NCBI RefSeq assembly: GCF_016463485.1
Contig: NZ_JAEMRD010000005.1
Location: 1 to 63,666 of the forward strand
Length of the DNA stretch: 63,666 bases
Source: Brevundimonas sp.
GTDB lineage: Bacteria > Pseudomonadota > Alphaproteobacteria > Caulobacterales > Caulobacteraceae
Direction of reading: 5' to 3'
Part shown: positions 28,625-38,029 of the stretch, piece after piece
How positions within the stretch are numbered: the stretch's first letter is position 1
Layout of the letters: every line of letters begins with the position of its first letter
Position numbers and translations under genes: made by a program
The notes under the pieces: model-generated
Databases searched by the model: none
The model's input: only the letters and a program-made list of their open reading frames with translations
Told to the model about the DNA's origin: nothing

Positions 28625-29407
28625 CTAATACCAACCCGCATCCCGCAACGCCTTCGCATACCGCCGACTGACCGGAGCCGTCACCCCGCCGGCCAGCGCC
28701 AGAGTCGCGCGGCCGTCGCCCCGGCTGACGTCGCGCACGGCGTCGCGCGCCACCCACCAGCTCCGATGCGTCTGAGCCCCCTCCAGCCCCTCCAACTCGT
28801 CCAATGCATCCGACAGCCGCATCAGGATGAGGTCCGAGCCCCGATCGGTGTGGATGCGCAGATAGTGATCCTCGGCCTGAACCGCGCGGATCACGGCGCC
28901 CCGCAGCTTCGGCGGCAAGCGATCTGGAAAGCGGGCGGGCGCGGCCCCGACAGGGGCAGCATGGGTCTGGACCGGCTGGGCCTTGGCCAGGAAGACGTTG
29001 ATCGCGCTCATCGTCAGGGTGATCAGCGCCACCGGCCCGACCATCAACGGCAGGGCCCTCAGCGGATAGACATGGCCATCGAACACCAGCCCGGTCACCA
29101 GCCAGACCAGCACCGACACGGGCCCCGAGATCGACAGGGTGAGGGCCGCCACGGTCAGCCACGGCTTCTCGTCCAGGTCGATCCACCGCTGGACCAGCCA
29201 GGAACACAGCTGCCCCCACAGCGCCCCGGCCAACATGACCGGCACCCAATAGACCAGCCGCATCCACAACGGTGCCTCCACCGTCCCGAAGGCACCGGAA
29301 AACGCCAGCACACCCCCCGCCGCTGCCGCCACCAAAAGGCCGCGCACCAGTCCGAGGGTTACGGGCCGCGCCGCCACGCTCTGTTGGGGAATCGGGTTGT
29401 GAGTCAT
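28625..29407 (-). CDS. membrane-anchored LytTR-type DNA-binding regulator
   Basis: 260 residues. Four hydrophobic helices in the N-terminal half (LVRGLLVAAAAGGVLAF; LVYWVPVMLAGALWGQL; LSISGPVSVLVWLVTGLVF; LMVGPVALITLTMSAINVFL) are followed by a C-terminal LytTR domain (RGAVIRAVQAEDHYLRIHTD, SDLILMRLSDALDELEG, then THRSWWVARDAV). It therefore binds DNA from the membrane, without a receiver domain. Start ATG 29407 is chosen because the upstream extension has no family likeness and overlaps the divergent promoter region. It is 68 bp from the divergent DUF2141 gene, a possible target. Confidence 0.88.
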   Translation of the reverse strand: MTHNPIPQQSVAARPVTLGLVRGLLVAAAAGGVLAFSGAFGTVEAPLWMRLVYWVPVMLAGALWGQLCSWLVQRWIDLDEKPWLTVAALTLSISGPVSVLVWLVTGLVFDGHVYPLRALPLMVGPVALITLTMSAINVFLAKAQPVQTHAAPVGAAPARFPDRLPPKLRGAVIRAVQAEDHYLRIHTDRGSDLILMRLSDALDELEGLEGAQTHRSWWVARDAVRDVSRGDGRATLALAGGVTAPVSRRYAKALRDAGWY

Positions 29408-29475
29408 TGCAATCGGGGGCGCTTGGTCGTCATGGTTGGGGGAGTAAGGCTTTGAGACCACGAAACGGCCCCGGA

Positions 29476-30114
29476 ATGAAGCGCATCCTCGCCCTCGTCG
29501 CAATCGCCCTCGCCGCCGCGTCGGGCGTCGCCCCCTCTGGCATCGCCTGGGCGCAGCAGACCGGGCGCGTCCCCGTGCCGCCGCCGACGCGCCCCGGCGG
29601 CAATCCCGTCGTCGCCCCCGGACCGGGCCCCGTGGGTCCCGCCGTCACCGCGCCGTCTGGCGGATCGACCCGTCCCTCGGCCGTGCCCATGCCCAGCCAG
29701 CGCCCGCCCTCGACTGGTCGCCCGGCCCAGACCTCCTTGCTGCTGGAATTCGAGACGCCCCAGCCCACGGGCCGGGTCGCGGTCGCCATCTATCGCGACG
29801 CCGACAGCTTCCGCCGCAACCGCAGCCCCATTCGCACCCTGATGCTGACCCGCAACCGCAGCGGCCAGATCACGGCCTTCGTCCAGGGGCTACAGCCCGG
29901 CCGGTATGCCATTGCCGCCTTCCAGGACGTCGACGGCGACGGCGAACTGGGCAAGGGCGCGTTCGGCCTGCCGCGCGAGCCGTTCGGCTTCTCCAACAAC
30001 GCCCGCGCCCGCTTGGGCCCGCCATCGTTCGACAGCGCTGCCTTCGCGGTCGGGACCACCGGCGCGACCCAGCGCATCATCCTGCGCAACCCGATGAACG
30101 CCATCCTGCGCTGA
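29476..30114 (+). CDS. exported DUF2141-family protein
   Basis: 212 residues. Signal peptide with cleavage probably after ...GIAWA (residue 26), then a Pro-rich linker (about 30-90), then a DUF2141 domain (LLLEFETPQPTGRVAVAIYR; GLQPGRYAIAAFQDVDGDGE; GLPREPFGFSNNA), a transthyretin-like beta sandwich of unknown role. DVDGDGELG looks like a calcium-binding loop. Start ATG 29476 gives a normal signal peptide. It is divergent from the membrane LytTR gene and 40 bp upstream of polA. Confidence 0.88.
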   Translation: MKRILALVAIALAAASGVAPSGIAWAQQTGRVPVPPPTRPGGNPVVAPGPGPVGPAVTAPSGGSTRPSAVPMPSQRPPSTGRPAQTSLLLEFETPQPTGRVAVAIYRDADSFRRNRSPIRTLMLTRNRSGQITAFVQGLQPGRYAIAAFQDVDGDGELGKGAFGLPREPFGFSNNARARLGPPSFDSAAFAVGTTGATQRIILRNPMNAILR

Positions 30115-30154
30115 GGCGGGTGACGGGGGCGAGCTCGGGCCCTATGTTGCCGGG

Positions 30155-33085
30155 ATGTCCGACACGACCGCCGAAGCGACCGAAACCGACCGCCCCCTGA
30201 CCCAGGACGGGCCGCCGCTGCGGCTCTATCTGATCGACGCCTCGGCCTATATCTTCCGGGCCTATCACGCCCTGCCGCCCCTGACGCGCAAGTCGGACGG
30301 CCTGCCGGTCGGAGCGGTCCAGGGCTATTGCAACATGCTGTGGAAGCTGTTGCAGGACATGAAGGGCGCGGACGGCCCCACTCACCTGGCCGCCATCTTC
30401 GACCATTCCGAAAAGACGTTCCGGAACGAGCTCTACGACCAGTACAAGGCCAACCGCTCGGCTCCCCCTGAGGACCTGATCCCCCAGTTCCCCCTGGTGC
30501 GCGAGGCGACCGCGGCCTTCGGCGTCCACTGCGTCGAACTTCCGGGCTATGAGGCCGACGACCTGATCGCCACCTATGCCTGCAAGGCGCGCGACGCGGG
30601 CGGCGAGGCCGTCATCGTCTCGTCCGACAAGGACCTGATGCAGCTGATCGGGCGCGGCGTCGTCATGTACGACCCGATGAAGGACCGCCGTCTGGCCGAA
30701 GAGGCCGTGATGGAGAAGTTCGGCGTCACGCCGGACAAGATGGTCGATCTTCAGGCCCTGATCGGCGACAGCGTCGATAACGTCCCCGGCGCCCCCGGTA
30801 TCGGCCCCAAGACGGCGGCCCAACTGCTGGACGAGTACGGCGACCTCGACACGCTTCTGGAGCGCGCAGGAGAAATAAAGCAGCCCAAGCGCCGCGAGAC
30901 ATTGATCAATTTCAGGGACCAGATCCTGCTCAGCCGCGAACTGGTCCGCCTGACCTGCGACGCCCCTGCGCCCGAGGCGATCGAGGATTTCGCCGTGCGC
31001 GATCCCGATCCGGCGACCCTGTCGGCCTTTCTGGAAGCGATGGAGTTCCGTTCCCTGCTGCGCCGCGTCGGCGACGGCAAGACGGCGGCCCACGACGGCC
31101 AGGCCTTCACCGCGCCCCAGAACCGCCCGGCCCCGCGCGTCCCGTCCGCCCCGGTCATCTCGCCGCGCTACGCGCCCCAGGCCGTCAATGCCGATGTCGA
31201 GGCCCAGACGTTCGATCACGACTCATACCAGTGCATCCAGACGCTGGAGGCGCTCGACGCCTTCATCGCCCGCGCGACCGAGGCCGGCGTCGTCGGCTTC
31301 GACACCGAGACCGACGCCCTGTCCGCCACCCATGCGGGTCTGTGCGGCGTCTCCCTGGCCATTGGGCCGAACGACGCAGCCTACATCCCCCTGACGCACG
31401 AGCATCCGCCGATGGCCGGTGCCGGGGGGCTCGACTTCGGCGATACGCCCGACACCCGCGAGCCCCTGACCCAGTTGGACAAGTCCACCACCCTGGCTCG
31501 ACTGAAAGTCCTGCTGGAGGACCCGGGCGTCCTCAAGGTCACCCAGAACGGCAAGTACGACATGGCCGTCATGGCCCGGCGCGGCATCCGGGTCGCCCCC
31601 ATCGACGACACCATGCTGATCTCCTACGTCCTGGAGGGCGGCCTGCACGGCCACGGCATGGACGAGCTGGCCCGGCTGCACCTCGGCCACGACCCCATCC
31701 CGTTCAAACAGGTCGCCGGGACCGGCAAGGCCCAGAAATCGTTCAAGCACGTCGAGCTGAAACCCGCGACCGCCTATGCCGCCGAGGACGCCGACGTCAC
31801 CCTGCGGCTCTGGCGCATCCTCAAGCCCCGGCTGGCCAAGGCCGGCCTGATGACCGTCTACGAGACGCTGGAGCGCGGCATGCCCGCCGTCCTGGCCCGG
31901 ATGGAACTGGAGGGCATCCGCGTCGATCCCGACCGCCTGCGCCGCCTGTCGTCCGAGTTCGGCATCCGCATGGCCGAGCTGGAGATCCAGGCCCACGAGA
32001 TCGCCGGCCGCCCCTTCTCGATCGGCAGCCCCAAACAGATCGGCGAGCTTCTGTTCGGCGAACTGAACCTGACCGGCGGCAAGAAGACCGCCTCGGGCCA
32101 GTGGGAGACCGGTGCCGCGACGCTTGAGGCGCTCGCCGAAACCCACCCCCTGCCCCGCGCCATCCTCGACTGGCGCCAGCTGTCCAAGCTCAAGGGCACC
32201 TATACCGACGCCCTGGTCGCGGCGATGGACGAGGCCACGAACCGGGTCCACACCTCCTATCAACTGGCCGCCGCCACCACCGGCCGCCTCGCCTCGTCGG
32301 ACCCCAACCTCCAGAACATCCCGGTCCGGAACGAGATCGGCCGCCAGATCCGCCAGGCCTTCATCGCCGCCCCCGGCAACGTCTTGATCAGCGCCGATTA
32401 TTCCCAGATCGAACTGCGCCTGCTGGCCCACATCGGCGACATCCCCGAGCTGAAGCGCGCCTTCAAGGCCGGGCTCGACATCCATGCGGCCACCGCGTCC
32501 GAGATGTTCGGCGTCCCCGTCGAGGGCATGCCCGCCGAGACCCGCCGCCGCGCCAAGGCGATCAATTTCGGCATCGTCTATGGCATCTCGGCCTTCGGTC
32601 TGGCGGCCCAGCTGGGCATCGATCAGGGCGAGGCCGGGGCCTATATCAAGACCTATTTCGAGCGCTTCCCCGGCATCCGAGACTATATGGACAAGACCCG
32701 CGCCGAGGTCCGCACCGCCGGATACGTCTCCACCCTGTTCGGCCGCAAGATCCATATCCCGGCCATCCACTCCAAGTCGGGCGCCGAGCGTCAGTTCGGC
32801 GAACGCGCCGCCATCAACGCCCCGATCCAGGGTGCCGCCGCCGACATCATCCGCCGCGCCATGATGCGGATGCACGCGGCCCTCGCCGACGCCGGCCTGT
32901 CGGAAGTGAAGATGCTGCTCCAGGTCCACGACGAACTCGTGTTCGAGGCCCCCGAACCCCTGGCCGAACGCGCCATGACCGTCATCCGCCGCGTGATGGA
33001 GACCGCCGACGAGCCCGCGATCAAGCTCAGCGTCCCCCTGGTCGTCGACGCCCGCGCCGCCCTCAACTGGGACGAGGCGCACTGA
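30155..33085 (+). CDS. polA: DNA polymerase I
   Basis: Repair and Okazaki-fragment polymerase, 976 residues, with all three domains. The 5'-3' nuclease covers about 20-320 (YLIDASAYIFRAYHALPPL; YEADDLIATYA; SSDKDLMQL). The 3'-5' exonuclease keeps its acidic residues (FDTETD, Asp383/Glu385), so proofreading should be active. Family A polymerase motifs are DYSQIELRLLAHI (A), RRRAKAINFGIVYGIS (B) and LQVHDELVFE (C). There is a Pro-rich linker near residues 305-350. It is convergent with the oxygenase gene, only 12 bp away, and no terminator was seen between them. Confidence 0.98.
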   Translation: MSDTTAEATETDRPLTQDGPPLRLYLIDASAYIFRAYHALPPLTRKSDGLPVGAVQGYCNMLWKLLQDMKGADGPTHLAAIFDHSEKTFRNELYDQYKANRSAPPEDLIPQFPLVREATAAFGVHCVELPGYEADDLIATYACKARDAGGEAVIVSSDKDLMQLIGRGVVMYDPMKDRRLAEEAVMEKFGVTPDKMVDLQALIGDSVDNVPGAPGIGPKTAAQLLDEYGDLDTLLERAGEIKQPKRRETLINFRDQILLSRELVRLTCDAPAPEAIEDFAVRDPDPATLSAFLEAMEFRSLLRRVGDGKTAAHDGQAFTAPQNRPAPRVPSAPVISPRYAPQAVNADVEAQTFDHDSYQCIQTLEALDAFIARATEAGVVGFDTETDALSATHAGLCGVSLAIGPNDAAYIPLTHEHPPMAGAGGLDFGDTPDTREPLTQLDKSTTLARLKVLLEDPGVLKVTQNGKYDMAVMARRGIRVAPIDDTMLISYVLEGGLHGHGMDELARLHLGHDPIPFKQVAGTGKAQKSFKHVELKPATAYAAEDADVTLRLWRILKPRLAKAGLMTVYETLERGMPAVLARMELEGIRVDPDRLRRLSSEFGIRMAELEIQAHEIAGRPFSIGSPKQIGELLFGELNLTGGKKTASGQWETGAATLEALAETHPLPRAILDWRQLSKLKGTYTDALVAAMDEATNRVHTSYQLAAATTGRLASSDPNLQNIPVRNEIGRQIRQAFIAAPGNVLISADYSQIELRLLAHIGDIPELKRAFKAGLDIHAATASEMFGVPVEGMPAETRRRAKAINFGIVYGISAFGLAAQLGIDQGEAGAYIKTYFERFPGIRDYMDKTRAEVRTAGYVSTLFGRKIHIPAIHSKSGAERQFGERAAINAPIQGAAADIIRRAMMRMHAALADAGLSEVKMLLQVHDELVFEAPEPLAERAMTVIRRVMETADEPAIKLSVPLVVDARAALNWDEAH

Positions 33086-33097
33086 GGTCTGGCGGCA

Positions 33098-34189
33098 TCA
33101 CTCGGCGGGAACAGGCGTGCCCTGCCGCAGTCCCGTCGGATCGAGGAATTTCAGGTTCTCCTCGCGCACCTTCGCCGCCGCCTCGTCATAGAGAAAGGGC
33201 AGGAACGCATAGCGCCGCCCCCGCGTCACCGGCGTCGCCTCGTGCAGCAGCGAGCAGGAGAACACCACCGCCCCGCCCGGCGGCGGCCTCAGCGTCGTCG
33301 CCCCATACTCGGGAAACCTCAGGTCGCCGCCGTCGAAATCGTGGTTCAGGTTGATGGAGACCGCGAACCGCCGATGCGCCGTGCCCTTGGTCGTGTTGTC
33401 CCGGTGCGGCCGGAAATAGCCCCCGGTCGCCGCGTCATAGGTGGCCACCAGATAGCGTTCGATCCGCGTCGCCTCATACTGGAACGCCTTCTTGATCTCG
33501 GGCACCAGCCGCCGCGCGATCCGGGCCCGCGCGGCCGTAACCAGCGACTGATCCTCGATCAGCACGTCGGAGCGCTTCTTGTGATTGGGGTCGGTCATCA
33601 GCTTGGTGACCCCGTCGACCTCGCGCATGAAGCCCGATTCCTGGCCCCCCACCCTGTCGTAGTGATCGATCAGCACCTGACAGAAACCGGGCTCGAAGAT
33701 GCGCGGCAGGATCAGCACCGGGGCATGGGACGCCACTCCCGCATGCCGGTCCGGCGGTGGCAGGTGGTCCAGCCCGGCCAGCAGTTCCTCCGCCCGGTCC
33801 GGCCCGGCACAGGCCAGGACCCGCATCGACGGATCGATCACGATCCACTGCGGCGGCCCATCCGGCACCTGGGCCAAGTCCCGCACCGCCCCGGAATCAT
33901 AGAGCCACCGCACCCCCGGCATCGCATCCGGCAACCGACCGCGCCACTCGGGCCGATCGGGCAACAGGCCGAAGAAGCTGCGGCTGTCGTCATCGAATTT
34001 CGCCCGGTGCCGGGCGGCCAGCGCCGTCGCGGCCTCGATCTCGGCGTCGCTCGCCCCGCTGAGCACGGCCAGCACCAGATACCGCCCGGCGGCGGAATCG
34101 AACGCATAGTTCGGATTGGAATTCCCCGGCGCACGAAAGCTGGGGAAGGGATCACCGGTCAACAAGGCCATGGTCAGACCGTGCGGCAC
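33098..34189 (-). CDS. redoxin-like / 2OG-Fe(II) oxygenase fusion protein
   Basis: 363 residues. About 1-150 is a thioredoxin-fold, AhpC-like domain (MALLTGDPFPSF; YLVLAVLSGASDAEIEAA; PQWIVIDPSMRVLAC) that lacks the peroxidatic Cys after the first strand. About 155-345 is a prolyl-4-hydroxylase-type 2OG-Fe(II) dioxygenase with iron ligands His262, Asp264 (PHRDN) and His316 (LLHEATPV), and a 2-oxoglutarate-binding Arg at 325 or 326. The substrate is unknown. ATG 34171 (MALLTGD) is an alternative start with a more usual redoxin N-terminus. It is upstream of nothing on its strand and convergent with polA. Confidence 0.88.
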   Translation of the reverse strand: MPHGLTMALLTGDPFPSFRAPGNSNPNYAFDSAAGRYLVLAVLSGASDAEIEAATALAARHRAKFDDDSRSFFGLLPDRPEWRGRLPDAMPGVRWLYDSGAVRDLAQVPDGPPQWIVIDPSMRVLACAGPDRAEELLAGLDHLPPPDRHAGVASHAPVLILPRIFEPGFCQVLIDHYDRVGGQESGFMREVDGVTKLMTDPNHKKRSDVLIEDQSLVTAARARIARRLVPEIKKAFQYEATRIERYLVATYDAATGGYFRPHRDNTTKGTAHRRFAVSINLNHDFDGGDLRFPEYGATTLRPPPGGAVVFSCSLLHEATPVTRGRRYAFLPFLYDEAAAKVREENLKFLDPTGLRQGTPVPAE

Positions 34190-34225
34190 CGCGCCCGGCG
34201 GTTCAAGCCGTAACGACAGAGCTCC

Positions 34226-37200
34226 CTAGAGATACCAGTCATGCCCGCGCCCCGACGCCGACCCCCCGTCGTCGAGGAACAGCATTCCGTCATCGTGCAG
34301 TGGGACCATCCCGGTCCACCAACCCTCGACGTCGTCCGACACCAGCAGCACCTCGGGCCCCGCATCCTTGACCACCGGCTCCAGATCGCCGGCACTCGCG
34401 CTCCATCGGATGTCCGACGCCACCAGCGTCGTCCCGGCCAGCTGGATCAGCATGTCATTGGTCCCGTTCCCACCCAGATCGACGAACAGGAAGCTGCCGC
34501 CGTTCAGATACGCGATGCCAAAGGTGTCGCTGGCCCCTGTGCGGACAGCGGTCAGGTCGATCCGGTCCGTTCCAGAGACGAAATCGGTGATGACGTCCGC
34601 CCCGGCCAGGGTCGAATCCGAACTCGCAAGATAGACAAAGGTGTCCGCCCCCCCTTCGCCGGACAGGGTGTCGGCCGCACGGCCGCCGATGATCGTGTCG
34701 TTGCCCGCGCCCGCGACAACCGCATCGCCATAGATGCCGCCGATCAGGGTGTCGGCGCGAGACGATCCCCGCATCGAGACACCCTCGGCATAGCCGATAT
34801 CGAGGTCGGTCACGTTGATGTCCCGGCCGAGCGCGGTCATCGTGATGGAGCTCGCAGCGACGTTGTTGAGACGATACCCGCCGGAGACCTGGCTCGACCC
34901 GTCCTCCTGGCGGATGATGGTGATGCTGCGTGCGCTTCCCATGCCGAGGCGGTCTACGCCCGTCTCGAAGTCGTCGATCGCCAACAGGTGACCGGCAATG
35001 TTCGGGCGGTAGGTAAAGAGGTCCGCGCCGGCCCCGCCGGAAACAAGGTCGGTGTTAGGGTTGACCAGAACGAAACTCGCGGCCACGCTGATGATGGTGT
35101 CGTTTCCGTCACCGCCGACGATGCGGTCCCGGCCGACGGACCCGACCAGCGTATCGTTGCCCGCAGAGCCGAGGATGAAGACATTGGTGTCGAGACCGAC
35201 GCCCACGTCACTGCCCTGAACCTCACCCGCGGCGGCGATCGCCAGCATCCCGCCGGCTGTCGGCGCATAGACGAAACTGGCCCCGCCCAGACGCACGATG
35301 CTGAGCGTCCCGGTCAGGATACCTCCAAGGGATATCACGTCGGTTCCGGACGTGAAGTCGGTCAGCAGGTCCATCGCGGCCTCGGTCGAGTCCGTCGCCG
35401 CCGTATAGACGAAGGTGTCCCTTCCCGCCCCGCCGGTCAGCACGTCCGCCCCACCTCCACCGGTCAAGGTGTCATTTTCCGCACCCCCGTTGATGGTGTC
35501 GCCCAGGCTCGATCCGGTCAGCGTGTCCGACCCGTCCGATCCCACCAGGTTGGTGCGGATCGCCTGACCGCCGGCACCGACCACGTCGCCCGCCTGGATC
35601 GTGCCGTTGACGCCGATCACCGTCTGGGCCCCCGACGCATAGTCCGCGAAGACCAGGGTCGCGCCGCTGCCGACCCGAACCAGGCTCAGTCCCGTGACCG
35701 TCCCTTCCAGCACGATCCGATCCGACCCGGTCTGAAAATCGGCGACGGAGTCGATGGCGGACCCGGTCGAGTCGCCCGCGGCGAATATGAAGCTGTCCGC
35801 CCCGGCCTCGCCCGTCAGCTGGTCCAGTCCCTGGCCACCGCGCAGGCTGTCGGCTCCCGCTCCGCCCATCAGGACGTCCGCTCCAGCGCCGCCGGAGATC
35901 ACATCATCGGCGACGCTGCCGATCAGGACGTCTGCGCCGGCTGTGCCATTCATGTAGACGGGAATGTTGGTCCGGCCGGCAAGCAGGAAGTCAGAACCCT
36001 GAACCCTGCCCGTCACCAGGATCGCAAGATCACTTCCAGGCTGATATTGCAGGCTTGTGCCATAGATCGCGTAAACCTGCGTATCTCCATTCGCCATATC
36101 GATCCGGAGCGCGGCCGGAAGAATGGCATTCAGATTGATCAAGTCGACGCCGGTCTGGAAATCCGTGATCCGATCGGTCGCCCCGGTCGTCGCCCGGCTC
36201 TCGCCGACGGCGTTGTAAATGAACTGATCGGCGCCCGCGCCGCCGGTAAGGAAGTCGCTCCCCAACCCTCCCGTCAGAAAATCGTCTCCAGCGCCGCCAT
36301 TCACGATGTCATTGGACCGGGAGCCGATCAGGGTGTCGGCATTTTCCGACCCCAACATGATCGCCGCCAGGACCTGACCGCCCGAGCCCAGGATATCGCC
36401 GGCTTGAATGGCACCGTTCACTCCGATGACCGTCTGGGGTCCCGAGATATGGCTACCGAAGACAACCGTGCCGCCGGTGCTGGTCTGCACGAGACTCAGT
36501 CCACTGATCGAAATGCCCTCGATCACGATCCGGTCCGATCCGGTCTGGAAGTCCGCGATGGAATCGATGGCCGTCCCCGTCGAATCCCCCGCTGCGAAGA
36601 CGAAGGCATCCGCGCCCGCGCCGCCGGTCAGCTGGTCCAGGCCGCCGCCGCCGCGCAGGCTGTCGTTCCCGGCACCGCCGTTCAGCAGATCGTCGCCGTC
36701 CGTCCCGAGCAGGGTGTCATTCCCGTCGCCGCCGTAAACGACCGCGCCAGACAGGGTGTCATTGCCGGGCGTACCGAAGACATAGACGGGGGTCGTCGCC
36801 AGATGGGGGGTCGCGCCGGCGTTGTTCAGATAGGACGAGACCGGGATGGTCGCCGCGTCCACATTGATCAGGCGAGCGAAAACCTTGTCGATGTTGTCGG
36901 CAGAGAAGAAGATCGTATCGGCACCTTGCTGCCCGACCAGGACGCGACCGGTCGGGCCCGTGCCGCCTTCAAAGTTCCAGATGAACGACTGTGAAAAATC
37001 CAGACGATCTGTCCCAATCTGGAAATCCGTGATCACGGCCGTGCCGATTGGATTGGCGATGACGAAGGTATCCGCGCCGGCCCCGCCCGTCAGCCGCACG
37101 GTCGTGTCGGTTCCGAGGGGGATGACGAAACCCCGACCCGCCGAACCCGCACCGAAACCCCTGCCGACCTGGATTATGTCGTCGCCTTCGCCTCCGTCGA

Positions 37201-37522
37201 TCAGCGCGTGGGTGACAGCGGTCAGCGTGTCGGCTCCGCCACCGCCGTTGATCTGAACCGCCTGACCATCGACCAACACCGCCGGCGCATTGAGTGACGG
37301 GAAGAATGTCGCGGACCAATCGACTGTGATGATGTCGTCACCATCCTCACCGTTGAAGGTGGATCCGTTCGACACGCCTTGAAACGCAATTCGGTCGGCC
37401 CCCGCACCTGCGTTCACGACGTAGTTCGAATTGAACAGGCTGTATCCCATGTTCGACGAGCTCGTCGCCCGAGAGCCCGTATCAATCACATCGTCACCCG
37501 CGGTTCCGGTGAAGGTGGGCAT
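34226..37522 (-). CDS. RTX-type calcium-binding secreted protein, 1098 residues (RTX1)
   Basis: No signal peptide; starts MPTFTGTAGDDVIDTGS directly with RTX-like sequence. The protein alternates blocks of GGxGxDxLxG nonapeptides (calcium beta-roll) with about 60-70-residue stretches opened by DFxxGxDxIxL-like motifs. I count seven (for example ITDFQIGTDRLDFS, ADFQTGSDRIVIE, ITDFVSGTDRIDLTAV). No enzyme domain is evident. The C-terminus has the module shared with the other two RTX proteins (GNGTNDMLIQLAGTTLVASD) and ends HDWYL, a probable type I secretion signal. It lies downstream of the exporter genes on the same strand. Surface layer, adhesin or matrix protein are the likely roles. Confidence 0.9.
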   Translation of the reverse strand: MPTFTGTAGDDVIDTGSRATSSSNMGYSLFNSNYVVNAGAGADRIAFQGVSNGSTFNGEDGDDIITVDWSATFFPSLNAPAVLVDGQAVQINGGGGADTLTAVTHALIDGGEGDDIIQVGRGFGAGSAGRGFVIPLGTDTTVRLTGGAGADTFVIANPIGTAVITDFQIGTDRLDFSQSFIWNFEGGTGPTGRVLVGQQGADTIFFSADNIDKVFARLINVDAATIPVSSYLNNAGATPHLATTPVYVFGTPGNDTLSGAVVYGGDGNDTLLGTDGDDLLNGGAGNDSLRGGGGLDQLTGGAGADAFVFAAGDSTGTAIDSIADFQTGSDRIVIEGISISGLSLVQTSTGGTVVFGSHISGPQTVIGVNGAIQAGDILGSGGQVLAAIMLGSENADTLIGSRSNDIVNGGAGDDFLTGGLGSDFLTGGAGADQFIYNAVGESRATTGATDRITDFQTGVDLINLNAILPAALRIDMANGDTQVYAIYGTSLQYQPGSDLAILVTGRVQGSDFLLAGRTNIPVYMNGTAGADVLIGSVADDVISGGAGADVLMGGAGADSLRGGQGLDQLTGEAGADSFIFAAGDSTGSAIDSVADFQTGSDRIVLEGTVTGLSLVRVGSGATLVFADYASGAQTVIGVNGTIQAGDVVGAGGQAIRTNLVGSDGSDTLTGSSLGDTINGGAENDTLTGGGGADVLTGGAGRDTFVYTAATDSTEAAMDLLTDFTSGTDVISLGGILTGTLSIVRLGGASFVYAPTAGGMLAIAAAGEVQGSDVGVGLDTNVFILGSAGNDTLVGSVGRDRIVGGDGNDTIISVAASFVLVNPNTDLVSGGAGADLFTYRPNIAGHLLAIDDFETGVDRLGMGSARSITIIRQEDGSSQVSGGYRLNNVAASSITMTALGRDINVTDLDIGYAEGVSMRGSSRADTLIGGIYGDAVVAGAGNDTIIGGRAADTLSGEGGADTFVYLASSDSTLAGADVITDFVSGTDRIDLTAVRTGASDTFGIAYLNGGSFLFVDLGGNGTNDMLIQLAGTTLVASDIRWSASAGDLEPVVKDAGPEVLLVSDDVEGWWTGMVPLHDDGMLFLDDGGSASGRGHDWYL

Positions 37523-38029
37523 GGGGAAAGCTCCTGTTACAACGGCAGCCTATGTGGGACTTGTGACGACTTCAACTCACGATAGCGGCGTCCGCGGAAG
37601 CCTTCGCGCCCAGTCATGACCGCCAATGGGCGAGGCTTCGCACCGGGGTCTAGCGATGCCCGACTCTCCAACTTCGGCCGTCCAATCCCTTGCGCCAAAA
37701 GGGATTGGCCGATTTTCGAGCCTATCGACCTGGCGCCCCTCCCAGCCGTGGTAGACTGCGGCCTCGCGCCTGGTCTTTGAAAATCAACGCGCGTTCGCCT
37801 CGGAAGGAACAGGAGTCCGGACTCTCCGGACTCCTCGGACTCCTCGGACTCCTCGGACTCTGTTTTTCGAGTCCGGACAGTCCGCAAACGTCAAGCTTGC
37901 CTGACATTTTCAGACAATTCAGACCTTTCGGACTCTGTTTTTCGCAGCGCGCACCTCCCGTGGTACCCGTGAGCCTGGATACCGAAGTCCACGCCGCCAC
38001 CGTCACCCTGGGAGCAGCTGGGACCGCCC
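37523..38029. other. 507-bp gap with short tandem and inverted repeats between exporter and RTX1
   Basis: No credible gene. It holds a 9-bp GGACTCCTC-type tandem array (37819-37860) and an AGGAGTCCGG/CCGGACTCCT hairpin with a 5-base loop (37811-37835). A 17-base sequence TCGGACTCTGTTTTTCG occurs twice (37853-37869, 37928-37944). A TTTCAGAC-type repeat (37908-37933) matches the infC leader. GGACTC and GAGTCC around a T-run (37855-37874) look terminator-like. The RTX1 promoter should lie between about 37525 and 37800 on the minus strand. Confidence 0.7.
37819..37860. repeat. 9-bp tandem repeat (GGACTCCTC)
   Basis: Unit starts at 37819, 37828, 37837, 37846 and 37855. The three middle units are identical; the first and last are variants. 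Its 5' end also forms a 10-bp inverted repeat with 37811-37820. The period equals that of the arrays at 1984-2017 and 63404-63466. Confidence 0.75.

Noticed and set aside
34241..36994. Very long plus-strand open frame (about 900 codons) opposite RTX1
   Set aside because: It is the antisense of a GC-rich repeated gene; its translation is a low-complexity Arg/Gly/Asp/Val mix with no domain, while the minus-strand frame has clear RTX repeats. The same holds for the long antisense frames at 42752-44038, 46427-47668 and 51278-53740.
37537..37887. Minus-strand ORF with SEESEESEES-type repeats
   Set aside because: It is a translation of the 9-bp tandem array; no ribosome site, no family likeness, and it lies in the promoter side of RTX1.
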